Of a stretch of 21,940 bases of DNA, positions 1-6,266 are shown piece after piece. Every line of letters starts with the position of its first letter. The first letter of the stretch is position 1. The position numbers were made by a program, and so were the translations under genes. This DNA comes from JBDREW01 sp043819385. GTDB lineage: Bacteria; Patescibacteriota; Minisyncoccia; Minisyncoccales; GWA2-38-27. The stretch is from contig JBDREW010000041.1 in the NCBI GenBank assembly GCA_043819385.1, positions 1 to 21,940 of the forward strand, written 5' to 3'. The notes below the pieces were generated by a model that was given only the letters and a program-made list of their open reading frames with translations, had not been told where the DNA came from and searched no databases.

Positions 1-29
1 GTTTTATTTTTTTATTTTATTTTTTAATT

Positions 30-857
30 ATGTATAAAATTTTAAATGGAAAAAAAATATCAGAGAAAATATTTAAAAAACTTAAACAAGAAATTAAAAA
101 TAAAAAGTTAAAGTTAAAATTAGCTGTTATTTTAGTCGGAAATAACCTAATTTCTGAGGTTTATGCGAGAAAGAAAAGAATTGCCTGCCAAGATGTTGGA
201 ATTAATTTTGAATTATTTCAGTTTCCTTCAACAATAAATAAATTAAAATTAAAAAAAGAAATTGAAAAAATAAATAAAAAAAAAGATGTTTCAGGAATTG
301 TAATTCAATTACCTTTACCAGAAAAATTTAATAATCAAGAATTTTTAAATTTTATTTTTTCAGAAAAAGATATTGATGTTTTATCTGAAAAAAATTTATC
401 AGAATTTTATGGTGGAACTTTAAAGTTTCTACCTCCAGTAGTTGGAGCAGTTAAAAAAATATTAGAAGAGTATAAAATAGATATTAAAAATAAAAAAATA
501 GTTTTGGTTGGAAAGGGGAGGTTAGTTGGTAAGCCATTATCAATTTGGCTAATGAATCAACAGGTAGATTTTTCTATTGTCGATAGATCTATTAAAGATA
601 TATCAAGCTATACTAAAAAAGCTGATATTATAATTTCTGGTGTTGGTTTGCCGAATTTTATTACTGGGAAATTAGTAAAAAAAGGAGTTATAGTAATTGA
701 TGCTGGAACTTCTTCAGAAAAAGGAAAAACAATAGGAGACATAGATTTTAGAAGTGTTTCTGAAAAAGCAGAATATATTACACCTGTTCCAGGTGGAGTT
801 GGTCCAGTGACAATCGCTTGTTTATTAGAAAATTTAGTTAAAATTAATTTAAAATAA
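30..857 (+). CDS. folD: Bifunctional methylenetetrahydrofolate dehydrogenase / methenyltetrahydrofolate cyclohydrolase
   Basis: Cytosolic one-carbon enzyme that interconverts 5,10-methylene-, methenyl- and 10-formyl-tetrahydrofolate using NAD(P). The 275-residue product is a little shorter than the usual 280-300. Visible signatures are the catalytic YxxxK at Y45-K49, the substrate-site motif IQLPLP near residue 93, the dinucleotide-binding loop GKGRLVGKP near residue 161, and the C-terminal PVPGGVGPVT. The usual DVDG after the QLPLP block reads DIDV, a mild deviation. The start is the first ATG of the frame, 29 bases into the window; the upstream bases are almost pure T/A with no SD, as for most genes here. 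The stop is TAA and the PAP2 gene follows 28 bases later on the same strand, so the two may be cotranscribed. The family call is very secure. Confidence 0.96.
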   Translation: MYKILNGKKISEKIFKKLKQEIKNKKLKLKLAVILVGNNLISEVYARKKRIACQDVGINFELFQFPSTINKLKLKKEIEKINKKKDVSGIVIQLPLPEKFNNQEFLNFIFSEKDIDVLSEKNLSEFYGGTLKFLPPVVGAVKKILEEYKIDIKNKKIVLVGKGRLVGKPLSIWLMNQQVDFSIVDRSIKDISSYTKKADIIISGVGLPNFITGKLVKKGVIVIDAGTSSEKGKTIGDIDFRSVSEKAEYITPVPGGVGPVTIACLLENLVKINLK

Positions 858-885
858 GAGCGAGAATAATTTTATATCATTTTAT

Positions 886-1401
886 ATGGATTTATATTTA
901 TTTAATTTAATAAATCAATTTGCTGGAAAATCTATTTGTTTAGATAGTTTAGCAATTTTCTTTACAAGATATTTTGAGTATATTTTGATTTTTGGTTTGG
1001 TAGTTTTATTGATTTTAAATTTTAAAAAATATTTAAAGCCAATAATTTTAGCGATCACATCAGCTTTAATTTCAAGATTTATTATTGTTAATTTGATTAG
1101 ATTGATTTTGCCAAGATCAAGACCATTTATAGACAATAGTGTTAATTTACTTATAGATTATCCCGATAGGGCAAGCTTTCCGTCGGGTCATGCAAGTTTT
1201 TATTTTGCTTTATCAACAATTATTTTTCTTTATAACAAAAAAATTGGAATTGTTTTTTATATATCAAGTTTTTTGATTGTTATATCAAGGGTCTTTGTTG
1301 GTATTCATTGGCCATCCGATATACTGGCAGGAATAATTGTCGGAGTTTTATCTGGGTTAGTAGTATATAAACTTTATAATAAGTTTAAAACAAAAAGTTA
1401 A
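886..1401 (+). CDS. PAP2-superfamily membrane phosphatase (undecaprenyl-pyrophosphate/lipid phosphatase-like)
   Basis: Integral membrane acid phosphatase of the PAP2 family, probably acting on a lipid phosphate such as undecaprenyl pyrophosphate (BacA-independent BcrC/PgpB type). The substrate is inferred, not shown. All three family motifs are present in order: motif 1 R72-x6-R79-P80 (Arg in place of the usual Lys), motif 2 PSGH at 99-102, and motif 3 SR134-135-x5-H141-x3-D145. Hydrophobic stretches near 33-46, 52-72, 104-116, 120-133 and 146-161 give about five membrane segments, with the motifs at one membrane face. At 171 residues it is compact. No SD precedes the ATG. A bidirectional terminator lies 83 bases after the stop, so this is the last gene of the rightward folD unit. 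Confidence 0.9.
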   Translation: MDLYLFNLINQFAGKSICLDSLAIFFTRYFEYILIFGLVVLLILNFKKYLKPIILAITSALISRFIIVNLIRLILPRSRPFIDNSVNLLIDYPDRASFPSGHASFYFALSTIIFLYNKKIGIVFYISSFLIVISRVFVGIHWPSDILAGIIVGVLSGLVVYKLYNKFKTKS

Positions 1402-1452
1402 GATAGAAAAAAGAGAAAGCTGAAAAGAGCTCCGACTTCTCTTAAAGAGAAT

Positions 1453-1545
1453 AGTATTAAGTAGAAAATAGTAAGTATTAAGCAAAAAATCCGCTACTGC
1501 GGATTTTTTAAATACCTAATACTTAATACCTAATACTCAATACCT
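1453..1545. repeat. Inverted pair of heptamer arrays around a terminator
   Basis: Four 7-bp units of AGTATTA type occupy 1453-1480 and five units of AATACCT/AATACTT/AATACTC occupy 1511-1545. The two arrays are roughly reverse complements and flank the terminator hairpin, so the whole block could fold as one long imperfect stem. A similar heptamer (AATACTT) recurs at 20207-20227. No coding content is seen. Confidence 0.8.
1484..1509. terminator. Bidirectional intrinsic terminator
   Basis: Perfect 11-bp stem AAAAAATCCGC / GCGGATTTTTT with a TACT loop. The stem itself supplies a T-tract on both strands, so it can stop rightward transcription from folD-PAP2 and leftward transcription from topA-tRNA-Leu. 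It lies exactly between the two convergent units. Confidence 0.88.
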
Positions 1546-1550
1546 ATATG

Positions 1551-1634
1551 TGCCGCGGGTGGGAGTCGAACCCACACGAGATTGCTCTCATACGATTTTG
1601 AATCGTACGCGTAAACCAGTTCCGCCACCGCGGC
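1551..1634 (-). tRNA. tRNA-Leu(CAA)
   Basis: Class II tRNA of 84 nt that decodes UUG leucine codons. Acceptor strands GCCGCGG and CCGCGGC pair fully and are followed by discriminator A. The anticodon arm is TACGA-TTCAAAA-TCGTA, with anticodon CAA complementary to window bases 1598-1600. A long variable arm (GAGA-GCAA-TCTC) and a T arm GTGGG-TTCGACT-CCCAC are present. The D arm resembles bacterial tRNA-Leu. The 3' CCA is not encoded (the next bases are CAT), so it must be added by CCA-adding enzyme. It lies 11 bases past the topA stop and may be processed from the topA transcript. Confidence 0.96.
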
Positions 1635-1645
1635 TTGTCGCTTAA

Positions 1646-3694
1646 TTATTTTGCCACATCTTTAACAAATTGGCAATCTTTATTAGAACATTTAATTTGC
1701 TTTCTATTTGTTTCTACTAAAAGAGATTTACATTCAGGGCAATTTTCGCCGGTTGGTTTATCCCAGACAGCACAATCGCATTTAGGGAATTGATTACATC
1801 CATAAAATATTTTTCCTCTTTTAGTTCTTTTTTCAGTTAATTTTCCTTTTTCGCATTTAGTACATTTTATATCTAAAACATTTTCTTCTAATGACTCAGT
1901 ATATTTGCATTTAGGAAATTTAGAACAGGCATAAAATCTTCCGAACTTTCCGACACGAATTATTAAATCACTTTTACACTTAGGACAATCTTTATTTGTT
2001 GGTTTTTCAGTGAAATCTTTTTTCTTTACTTCTTTATATTTTTTTTCAAGATTTTTTTCAAAGGGAGTATAAAAATCTTTACATACTTTAACCCAGCTTT
2101 CTTTTCCGTCGTCAATATCATCTAAGTCCTCTTCCATTTTTGCTGTAAAATTAATATCAGCTATTTTTGGAAAATGTTCTACTAATACATCATTAACAAT
2201 TGTTCCAATTTCAGTTGGAGCAAATTTTTTCTGTTCATTTTTTTCAATATAATTTCTTGATTGAATTGTTGATATTATTGGAGCATATGTTGAAGGTCTT
2301 CCAATACCATTTTCTTCTAATACTTTAATTAGTGTTGCTTCACTATATCTTGCCGGAGGTTGAGTGTGATGTTGAGAGGGGATAAGTTTTATCAAATCTA
2401 AAATTTCTGTTTCTTTTAAAATTGGTAAATCATTTTCTTCAAATTTCATTGGATAAATTTTTAAAAATCCATCAAATTTTAAAACTTGTCCACTTGCTCT
2501 AAAAGTATATTTTTCATTTTTTGGATTTTCTGCTTCTATTTCTATTGAAGTAGAATCAAAAATAGCTGGAGCCATTTGGGAAGCAATAAATCTTCGCCAA
2601 ATAATATCATATAGCTTGTATTGGTTATCATCAAATCCCGTCCCTTTTATTGCATCAGGATTCTTATCGGCAAATGTTGGCCTTATTGCTTCATGTGCTT
2701 CTTGAGCTTTACCTTTTGATTTATATTTTCTAAAAAATCCTGCCCAGTAATTTTTACCAAGTTCTGATTCAATATATTTTTTTGAAGCAGATAAAGATAA
2801 TTGAGAAAGATTAAAAGAGTCAGTTCTGTGATAGGTGATATGTCCTTTTTCATAAAGTTGTTGAGCTATTCTCATAGTAAATTTTGCTGGGAATCTAAAT
2901 CTTTTCCATGCTTCTTGTTGCAAAGAACTTGTTGTAAAAGGAGGCAAGGGATTTCTTTTTGATTCTTTTTTTTCTATTTTACTAATTTTATATTTAGCAT
3001 TATCTAAATCTTTTAAAATTTGATCTGTTTGTTTTTTATTTTTTATTCCTAATTTTTCAATTGTTTTATCATTTTTTTTAACTAATAAGGCATTAAATTC
3101 ATTTTTTTCTTTTTTGAGCAAAGCCTCAATGCTCCAATATTCTTGAGGAATAAATTTTTCAATTTCTCTTTCACGTTCTACAACTAATCTTACTGCTGAT
3201 GATTGAACTCTACCAGCAGATAATCTTCTGGCTACTTTTTTCCATAAAAATGGAGATAGCTTATATCCTACAAGTCGATCTAAAATTCTTCTTGCTTGTT
3301 GAGCGTTGAATAAATTTTTATCTATTTTTCTTGGTTTTTTTAAGGCATCTTCAATGGCTGATTTAGTAATCTCATGGAAGACAATTCTTTCAGGATTTTT
3401 TAATTTTAATATTTCTGCAAGATGCCAAGCAATTGCTTCTCCTTCTCTATCTTCATCTGTTGCTAAAATAACTTTGTCTGTTTTTTGAACTGCTTTTTTT
3501 AATTCAGCAATTGTTTTTTTAGCTTTTGTTGGGATAACATATTCAGGTTTAAAATCTTTTTCAATATCAATTCCTAATTCTTTTTCTGGTAAATCACGAA
3601 TATGACCATAAGAAGAAAGGACCTTATATTTAGATCCTAAAAATTTTTCTAATGTTTTAGCTTTTGTTGGACTTTCTACAATTATAAGGTTCAT
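1646..3694 (-). CDS. topA: DNA topoisomerase I (type IA)
   Basis: Relaxes negative supercoils by a transient 5'-phosphotyrosine single-strand break. The 682-residue protein begins with a Toprim domain containing ES at 7-8 of VESPTKAKTLEKFLG and the metal triad D80/D82/E84 in TDEDREGEAIAWH. The conserved RLSAGRVQS helix lies near 157-165, and the catalytic tyrosine is Y288 in GHITYHRTDS. From C570 onward come three C-terminal zinc-ribbon repeats, each with paired CxxC-type cysteines, as in bacterial TopA; the last is degenerate in spacing (CPEC...CSNKDC). No deletion or frameshift is evident. It is downstream of dprA in the leftward block, with a 61-bp A/T heptamer spacer between them. No SD is seen; the ATG is preceded by T/A-rich repeat DNA. 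Confidence 0.97.
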   Translation of the reverse strand: MNLIIVESPTKAKTLEKFLGSKYKVLSSYGHIRDLPEKELGIDIEKDFKPEYVIPTKAKKTIAELKKAVQKTDKVILATDEDREGEAIAWHLAEILKLKNPERIVFHEITKSAIEDALKKPRKIDKNLFNAQQARRILDRLVGYKLSPFLWKKVARRLSAGRVQSSAVRLVVEREREIEKFIPQEYWSIEALLKKEKNEFNALLVKKNDKTIEKLGIKNKKQTDQILKDLDNAKYKISKIEKKESKRNPLPPFTTSSLQQEAWKRFRFPAKFTMRIAQQLYEKGHITYHRTDSFNLSQLSLSASKKYIESELGKNYWAGFFRKYKSKGKAQEAHEAIRPTFADKNPDAIKGTGFDDNQYKLYDIIWRRFIASQMAPAIFDSTSIEIEAENPKNEKYTFRASGQVLKFDGFLKIYPMKFEENDLPILKETEILDLIKLIPSQHHTQPPARYSEATLIKVLEENGIGRPSTYAPIISTIQSRNYIEKNEQKKFAPTEIGTIVNDVLVEHFPKIADINFTAKMEEDLDDIDDGKESWVKVCKDFYTPFEKNLEKKYKEVKKKDFTEKPTNKDCPKCKSDLIIRVGKFGRFYACSKFPKCKYTESLEENVLDIKCTKCEKGKLTEKRTKRGKIFYGCNQFPKCDCAVWDKPTGENCPECKSLLVETNRKQIKCSNKDCQFVKDVAK

Positions 3695-3722
3695 GATTTT
3701 TAATTTTTAATTTTGAATGAAT
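3695..3722. repeat. Heptamer repeat upstream of topA
   Basis: Four consecutive 7-bp blocks, GATTTTT, AATTTTT, AATTTTG and AATGAAT, directly abut the topA start codon. They are of the same A5T2-like class as the blocks near rplN, rplE, rpsH and rplF. Confidence 0.6.
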
Positions 3723-3755
3723 TTTTAATGATTTAATTTTAAAATAAAAAATATA

Positions 3756-4625
3756 TTAATGTGTAAGTGTATAAATGTTTTCGCCAATGTTTTTTATTTG
3801 TCCATTTATCTCTAAGATTATAAGTATACTGGATATTGTTGGTGCATCTAATTTAGTTTTTTCAATGATTTTGTCAAGATGGAGTGGCTGTTGTTTTAAA
3901 ATATTTAAAATTAAATTTTCATTAGACGTTTCAATTATTATCTCTTTTTTATTTGAAGAGGTCAAATTAAACAATTTTAGTTCTTTTAAAATATCATTAG
4001 CATTTTCAACTAACTTTGCTCCTCGTTTAATTAGATTATGGGAACCTCGTGAGTTTAAGCAAAAAATAGAACCTGGAACAGCAAAAACTTTTCTTTTTTG
4101 AGAAAAAGCATAATTAGCTGTAATTAAAGAGCCACTTTTTTCTTTTGCTTCAATTACTAATGTTCCGTAGGATATTCCAGATATTATTCTATTTCTTTGT
4201 GGAAAAGTAAAACGACTTCCTTTTGTTCCTGGAGGATATTCTGAAATTAAACAGCCCCCAAATTCAATAATTTGTTGGGCTAATTTTATATTCTCTTTTG
4301 GATAAATACTTTTTTGGTCAAGACCAGTTCCAAGTATGGCAATTGTTTTTTGTTTTTTTTGAATAACTGAAGTATGTGCAAAAGTATCAATTCCTGGAGC
4401 AAGACCGCTTACAATTATAAATCCTGAATCAGTTAAATTATTTGTGATATCATAAGTTATTTGTTTTCCATAAGAAGAATATCTTCTAGTGCCCACAATA
4501 GCAAAATATGGTTCACTATTTTTTATATTTCCTTTATAATAAAGAACTTTTGGCGGGTTTAAGATTTTTTTTAAAAGTTTTGGATAATCTGGGTCATTTA
4601 TTGTAATTTTTTTTATTTCTTCCAT
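3756..4625 (-). CDS. dprA: DNA processing protein DprA/Smf
   Basis: Binds incoming single-stranded DNA and loads RecA during natural transformation; cytosolic. The 289-residue protein has the Rossmann-like DprA core: VGTRR 44-48, SGLAPGID 73-80, FPQRNRIISG 141-150, SGSLITA 164-170, VPGS 183-186 and GSHNLIKRGA 194-203. A C-terminal winged-helix-like domain (DML1 type) covers about 233-289. The N-terminal SAM-like domain of long family members is reduced to about 35 residues. It lies between pth and topA on the minus strand, and dprA-topA adjacency is common in bacteria. CPR bacteria often encode com-type pili and DprA, which fits DNA uptake for scavenging; that context is known biology, not shown here. 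No SD precedes the ATG. Confidence 0.95.
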   Translation of the reverse strand: MEEIKKITINDPDYPKLLKKILNPPKVLYYKGNIKNSEPYFAIVGTRRYSSYGKQITYDITNNLTDSGFIIVSGLAPGIDTFAHTSVIQKKQKTIAILGTGLDQKSIYPKENIKLAQQIIEFGGCLISEYPPGTKGSRFTFPQRNRIISGISYGTLVIEAKEKSGSLITANYAFSQKRKVFAVPGSIFCLNSRGSHNLIKRGAKLVENANDILKELKLFNLTSSNKKEIIIETSNENLILNILKQQPLHLDKIIEKTKLDAPTISSILIILEINGQIKNIGENIYTLTH

Positions 4626-4631
4626 TTGCTT

Positions 4632-4724
4632 TTACAATTGGTTTTTAATTTGGTCGTCATGTTCTTGTTGTATTTCTTTTAATTCATTTTCAATTTTTTT
4701 AGAAATTTCAGGTAGTTTTTTAAT
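4632..4724 (-). pseudogene. Short coding-like remnant upstream of dprA
   Basis: Thirty sense codons with a protein-like, helix-forming composition (it ends EIQQEHDDQIKNQL then TAA) stop 6 bases before the dprA ATG. The frame opens directly after a TGA and has no ATG, GTG or TTG; its first codon is ATT, which could be a decayed ATG. No SD. It may be the tail of a lost gene, a small gene using a rare start, or chance. I do not recognise it. Confidence 0.3.
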
Positions 4725-4741
4725 TCAAAAATACATGATTA

Positions 4742-4763
4742 TACATTAGCGAATCAAGGTTCT
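4742..4763. repeat. Dispersed 22-nt repeat, copy 1
   Basis: The 22 bases from 4742 (core ATTAGCGAATCAAGGTTC) occur again as an exact reverse complement at 15936-15957 between rpsH and rplF. The segment is visibly richer in G/C than its intergenic surroundings. It lies between dprA and pth. Confidence 0.85.
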
Positions 4764-4799
4764 ATTTTATTGAAAATAAAATAAGTTCTTATATTTTTA

Positions 4800-5363
4800 T
4801 TAATTATATTTATTCATTGTTTTTTCCAATCCATTAGTAATTAAAAATTCAATTGCTTCAATTGTTTTTTTAGTAATATTTTTTAAAATATTAATTTCTT
4901 GTTTAGTAAATTTTTGAAGGACAAATTTTTCTGTTGTATTTATTTTTTTGTGTGACTGTATTCCAATTCTAAAACGAATAAAATTTTTATTTCCAATTTC
5001 AGAAATAATTGATTCTATTCCTTTGTGTCCGGCTGACCCCCTGTCTTTTGAAATTTTTATTTTTTCTGTTGGTAAATCAATATCATCATGAATCACAATA
5101 AGTTCTGTTTTTTTTGTTTTGTAAAAATTAGTTAGAGATTTTACTGCTTTGCCTGATTCATTCATAAATGTTTGGGGTTTGGCAAGAACTATTTTTTTGT
5201 TATTTAAATTATATTGTGATATTAAAGAATTAAATTTTTTAGATAATTTAAATTCAGGAAAATTTTTTTTTTCCGCAAATTGATCAATTACTTTAAAACC
5301 AATATTGTGTCTGGTATTATTATATTTTATTCCAGAGTTTCCTAACCCTATAATTATTATCAT
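4800..5363 (-). CDS. pth: Peptidyl-tRNA hydrolase
   Basis: Cleaves the ester bond of peptidyl-tRNA released from stalled ribosomes, which makes it essential in bacteria. The 187-residue length is typical. Key residues align with the E. coli enzyme: N9 in GLGNSG, catalytic H19 in NTRHNIGF, N68 in TFMNESG, D93 in IHDDIDLP and H113 in GSAGHKGIESI. That last loop is one Gly shorter than the common GSAGGHNG and has Lys where Asn114 is usual, a modest departure. It is the first gene of the leftward pth-dprA-topA block. A good extended -10 promoter sits so close to the ATG that the mRNA would be leaderless. Confidence 0.95.
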   Translation of the reverse strand: MIIIIGLGNSGIKYNNTRHNIGFKVIDQFAEKKNFPEFKLSKKFNSLISQYNLNNKKIVLAKPQTFMNESGKAVKSLTNFYKTKKTELIVIHDDIDLPTEKIKISKDRGSAGHKGIESIISEIGNKNFIRFRIGIQSHKKINTTEKFVLQKFTKQEINILKNITKKTIEAIEFLITNGLEKTMNKYN

Positions 5364-5369
5364 TTTTAA

Positions 5370-5398
5370 ATTATATCATTTTCATTATTTTTTATAAA
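5370..5398 (-). promoter_or_regulatory. Extended -10 promoter for pth, probably leaderless
   Basis: Read on the minus strand: -35 TTTATA (5398-5393), a 17-bp spacer, and extended -10 TGA-TATAAT with the hexamer at 5375-5370. Only six bases (TTAAAA) separate the -10 from the pth ATG, so the expected transcription start falls at or beside the A of the ATG. Confidence 0.7.
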
Positions 5399-5420
5399 GT
5401 GATAAAAGAATCTAGAAAAA

Positions 5421-5481
5421 AGCCCGACCTCTAAAAGTTATGAGTTTTAAGTTATGAGTTTTAATAGTATGGGTCGGGGCT
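5421..5481 (-). terminator. Leftward terminator-like hairpin with no gene feeding it
   Basis: Arms AGCCCGACC (5421-5429) and GGTCGGGGCT (5472-5481) pair over 9 bp with one bulged G. On the minus strand the stem is followed by TTTTTT, so it points left. The loop contains two tandem copies of AAGTTATGAGTTTT (5435-5448 and 5449-5462). No minus-strand gene lies to its right, so what it terminates is unknown. Confidence 0.6.
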
Positions 5482-5516
5482 CGGGGGAGGAGAGATAGGG
5501 GGAAAAAGATAAGATG

Positions 5517-5619
5517 ACCCAACACCACTTTTTGTGAATTTTGTTTAAGCTGAATTGTTTTTTCCGAAAAATCATATTTTAATAATGCTTTTTATTATTT
5601 TTGAAAAGTAGTGCTGGGT
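5517..5619. repeat. Large imperfect inverted repeat next to a promoter
   Basis: Arms ACCCAACACCACTTTT (5517-5532) and AAAAGTAGTGCTGGGT (5604-5619) match at 14 of 16 positions as reverse complements and are 71 bp apart. The right arm touches the -35 box of the 5727 promoter. It could be paired operator half-sites, a long RNA hairpin or the ends of a small element; the sequence alone does not decide. Confidence 0.65.
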
Positions 5620-5647
5620 TGACATAATTCAAAAAACATGATAGATT
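5619..5647 (+). promoter_or_regulatory. sigma70-like promoter for the repeat-protein gene
   Basis: Consensus -35 TTGACA (5619-5624), a 17-bp spacer, then TAGATT (5642-5647). It is followed by about 75 bp of leader and a canonical SD AAAGGAG (5713-5719), 7 bases before the ATG at 5727. The same -35 and spacing recur before the gene at 6267. Confidence 0.7.
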
Positions 5648-5726
5648 ATAAGTAGTAATAAGGTGTCATTTTGATGTCTTTCAAAAACAAAACAGGGTGG
5701 CGAAACATCTCTAAAGGAGAAGAACA

Positions 5727-6056
5727 ATGAGATTGTTGATTTCGATGTTGCTGATGTTCGTGGTTATTCTGATGGTTTATCTATCGGAACAGGCAAAAGC
5801 TGGTGGTTTTGGTCTTACCATCGTTATCGGTGGTAATCCAGGGCACGGATATCAGCGAGGATATCCTCAACCTTATGGATATCAACGAGGATATCCTCAA
5901 CCTTATGGATATCAGCGAGGATATCCTCAACCTTACGGATATCAACGAGGATATTCTCAACCTTATGGATATCAGAGTTATCAGAGTTATCAGGGATATT
6001 CTAGTTATGGATCTTTTCAGTATCCAATCGGTCCTCCTCCAAGATGGAGTTACTAG
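5727..6056 (+). CDS. Secreted Tyr/Gly/Gln-rich tandem-repeat protein, function unknown
   Basis: 109 residues. A clear Sec signal peptide (basic N-terminus, hydrophobic core about 3-18, probable signal peptidase I site AKA/GG after residue 25) precedes a mature chain of low complexity. A short GFGLTIVIGG segment is followed by four exact-length decapeptides GYQRGYPQPY (residues 41-80, the last with Ser for Pro), then a looser SYQ/GYSSYG tail ending PPPRWSY. No Cys or lipobox, so it should be released or wall-associated rather than lipid-anchored. It has its own promoter, a strong SD and a terminator, so it is monocistronic. The SD and the different codon choice set it apart from the housekeeping genes. 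I do not recognise a family; similar tyrosine-rich exported repeats often act at surfaces, but that is only inference. Confidence 0.85.
   Translation: MRLLISMLLMFVVILMVYLSEQAKAGGFGLTIVIGGNPGHGYQRGYPQPYGYQRGYPQPYGYQRGYPQPYGYQRGYSQPYGYQSYQSYQGYSSYGSFQYPIGPPPRWSY
5851..5970 (+). repeat. Four tandem 30-bp coding repeats
   Basis: Four contiguous 30-bp units (5851, 5881, 5911, 5941) encode the decapeptide. CAG and CAA alternate at the Gln codon (units 1 and 3 versus 2 and 4), suggesting growth by duplication of a 60-bp dimer. Shorter 9-bp repeats (TATCAGAGT type) follow to about 5995. Copy number is a likely site of strain variation. Confidence 0.93.
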
Positions 6057-6080
6057 ATGAAAGCGTCAAAAGCGCTAAAA

Positions 6081-6112
6081 GGGCAATATTAAAAATATTG
6101 CCCTCTTTTTTT
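6081..6112 (+). terminator. Intrinsic terminator after the repeat-protein gene
   Basis: Perfect 10-bp stem GGGCAATATT / AATATTGCCC with an AAA loop, followed by TCTTTTTTT. It begins 24 bases after the stop codon and isolates this gene from the next one. Confidence 0.93.
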
Positions 6113-6126
6113 GTAATATATATGTA

Positions 6127-6154
6127 TTGACATTATTTTAAGTTGTAGTAAGAT
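6127..6154 (+). promoter_or_regulatory. sigma70-like promoter for the small basic gene
   Basis: Consensus -35 TTGACA (6127-6132), a 16-bp spacer and TAAGAT (6149-6154). At the same offset as in the 5619 promoter both have AGATT, so the two island genes may share a promoter style or regulator. Confidence 0.6.
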
Positions 6155-6180
6155 TCAATTATTAGTTCTTTATAAAAAAT

Positions 6181-6260
6181 AAAGGAGGAGATATATGGTA
6201 TAACAGAAAAGAGGCAACTAATGTTGTTTTTTGTGTTTTCTTTTTCCAAATAGGAAAGGA
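6181..6260 (+). promoter_or_regulatory. Leader with stacked SD sites and two upstream mini-ORFs
   Basis: A perfect SD AAAGGAGG (6181-6188) drives ATG GTA TAA (6195-6203), a two-codon ORF. A second SD-like GAGG (6211-6214) precedes ATG at 6221, opening a ten-codon Phe-rich ORF (MLFFVFSFSK) that stops at 6251-6253. The third SD, GAAAGGA (6254-6260), directly follows that stop and serves the main gene at 6267. TTTCC (6243-6247) can pair with GGAAA (6253-6257) and mask part of this SD, so translating the second mini-ORF would open it. Coupling is inferred. Confidence 0.55.
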
Positions 6261-6266
6261 TTGACT

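Larger units (their letters stand above)
5364..5726. other. 363-bp divergent intergenic region between pth and the repeat-protein gene
   Basis: No ORF is supported here. From left to right it holds the leftward pth promoter, a leftward terminator-type hairpin with a tandem 14-bp repeat in its loop, a purine-rich stretch (about 5482-5515), a large imperfect inverted repeat, and the rightward promoter plus an SD-bearing leader for the gene at 5727. Confidence 0.75.

Noticed and set aside
3306..3488. Plus-strand ORF inside topA, and similar antisense ORFs inside tuf, dprA, rplD and rplO
   Set aside because: Each lies wholly or largely opposite a strongly conserved gene and lacks its own start signals or recognisable protein features.
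5803..6060. Second long frame across the 30-bp repeat region
   Set aside because: A 30-bp tandem repeat keeps every frame open. The frame starting at 5727 has the SD, a signal peptide and sensible composition; this one has none of these.
6221..6253. Phenylalanine attenuation leader (four Phe in ten codons)
   Set aside because: No terminator/antiterminator pair lies between it and the main gene, and the downstream gene is not a Phe enzyme. The Phe content may just reflect T-rich DNA.
6231..6266. Longer N-terminus for the small basic protein from TTG at 6231
   Set aside because: No SD precedes the TTG, while ATG 6267 has a well-spaced SD, and the region is occupied by a mini-ORF in another frame.
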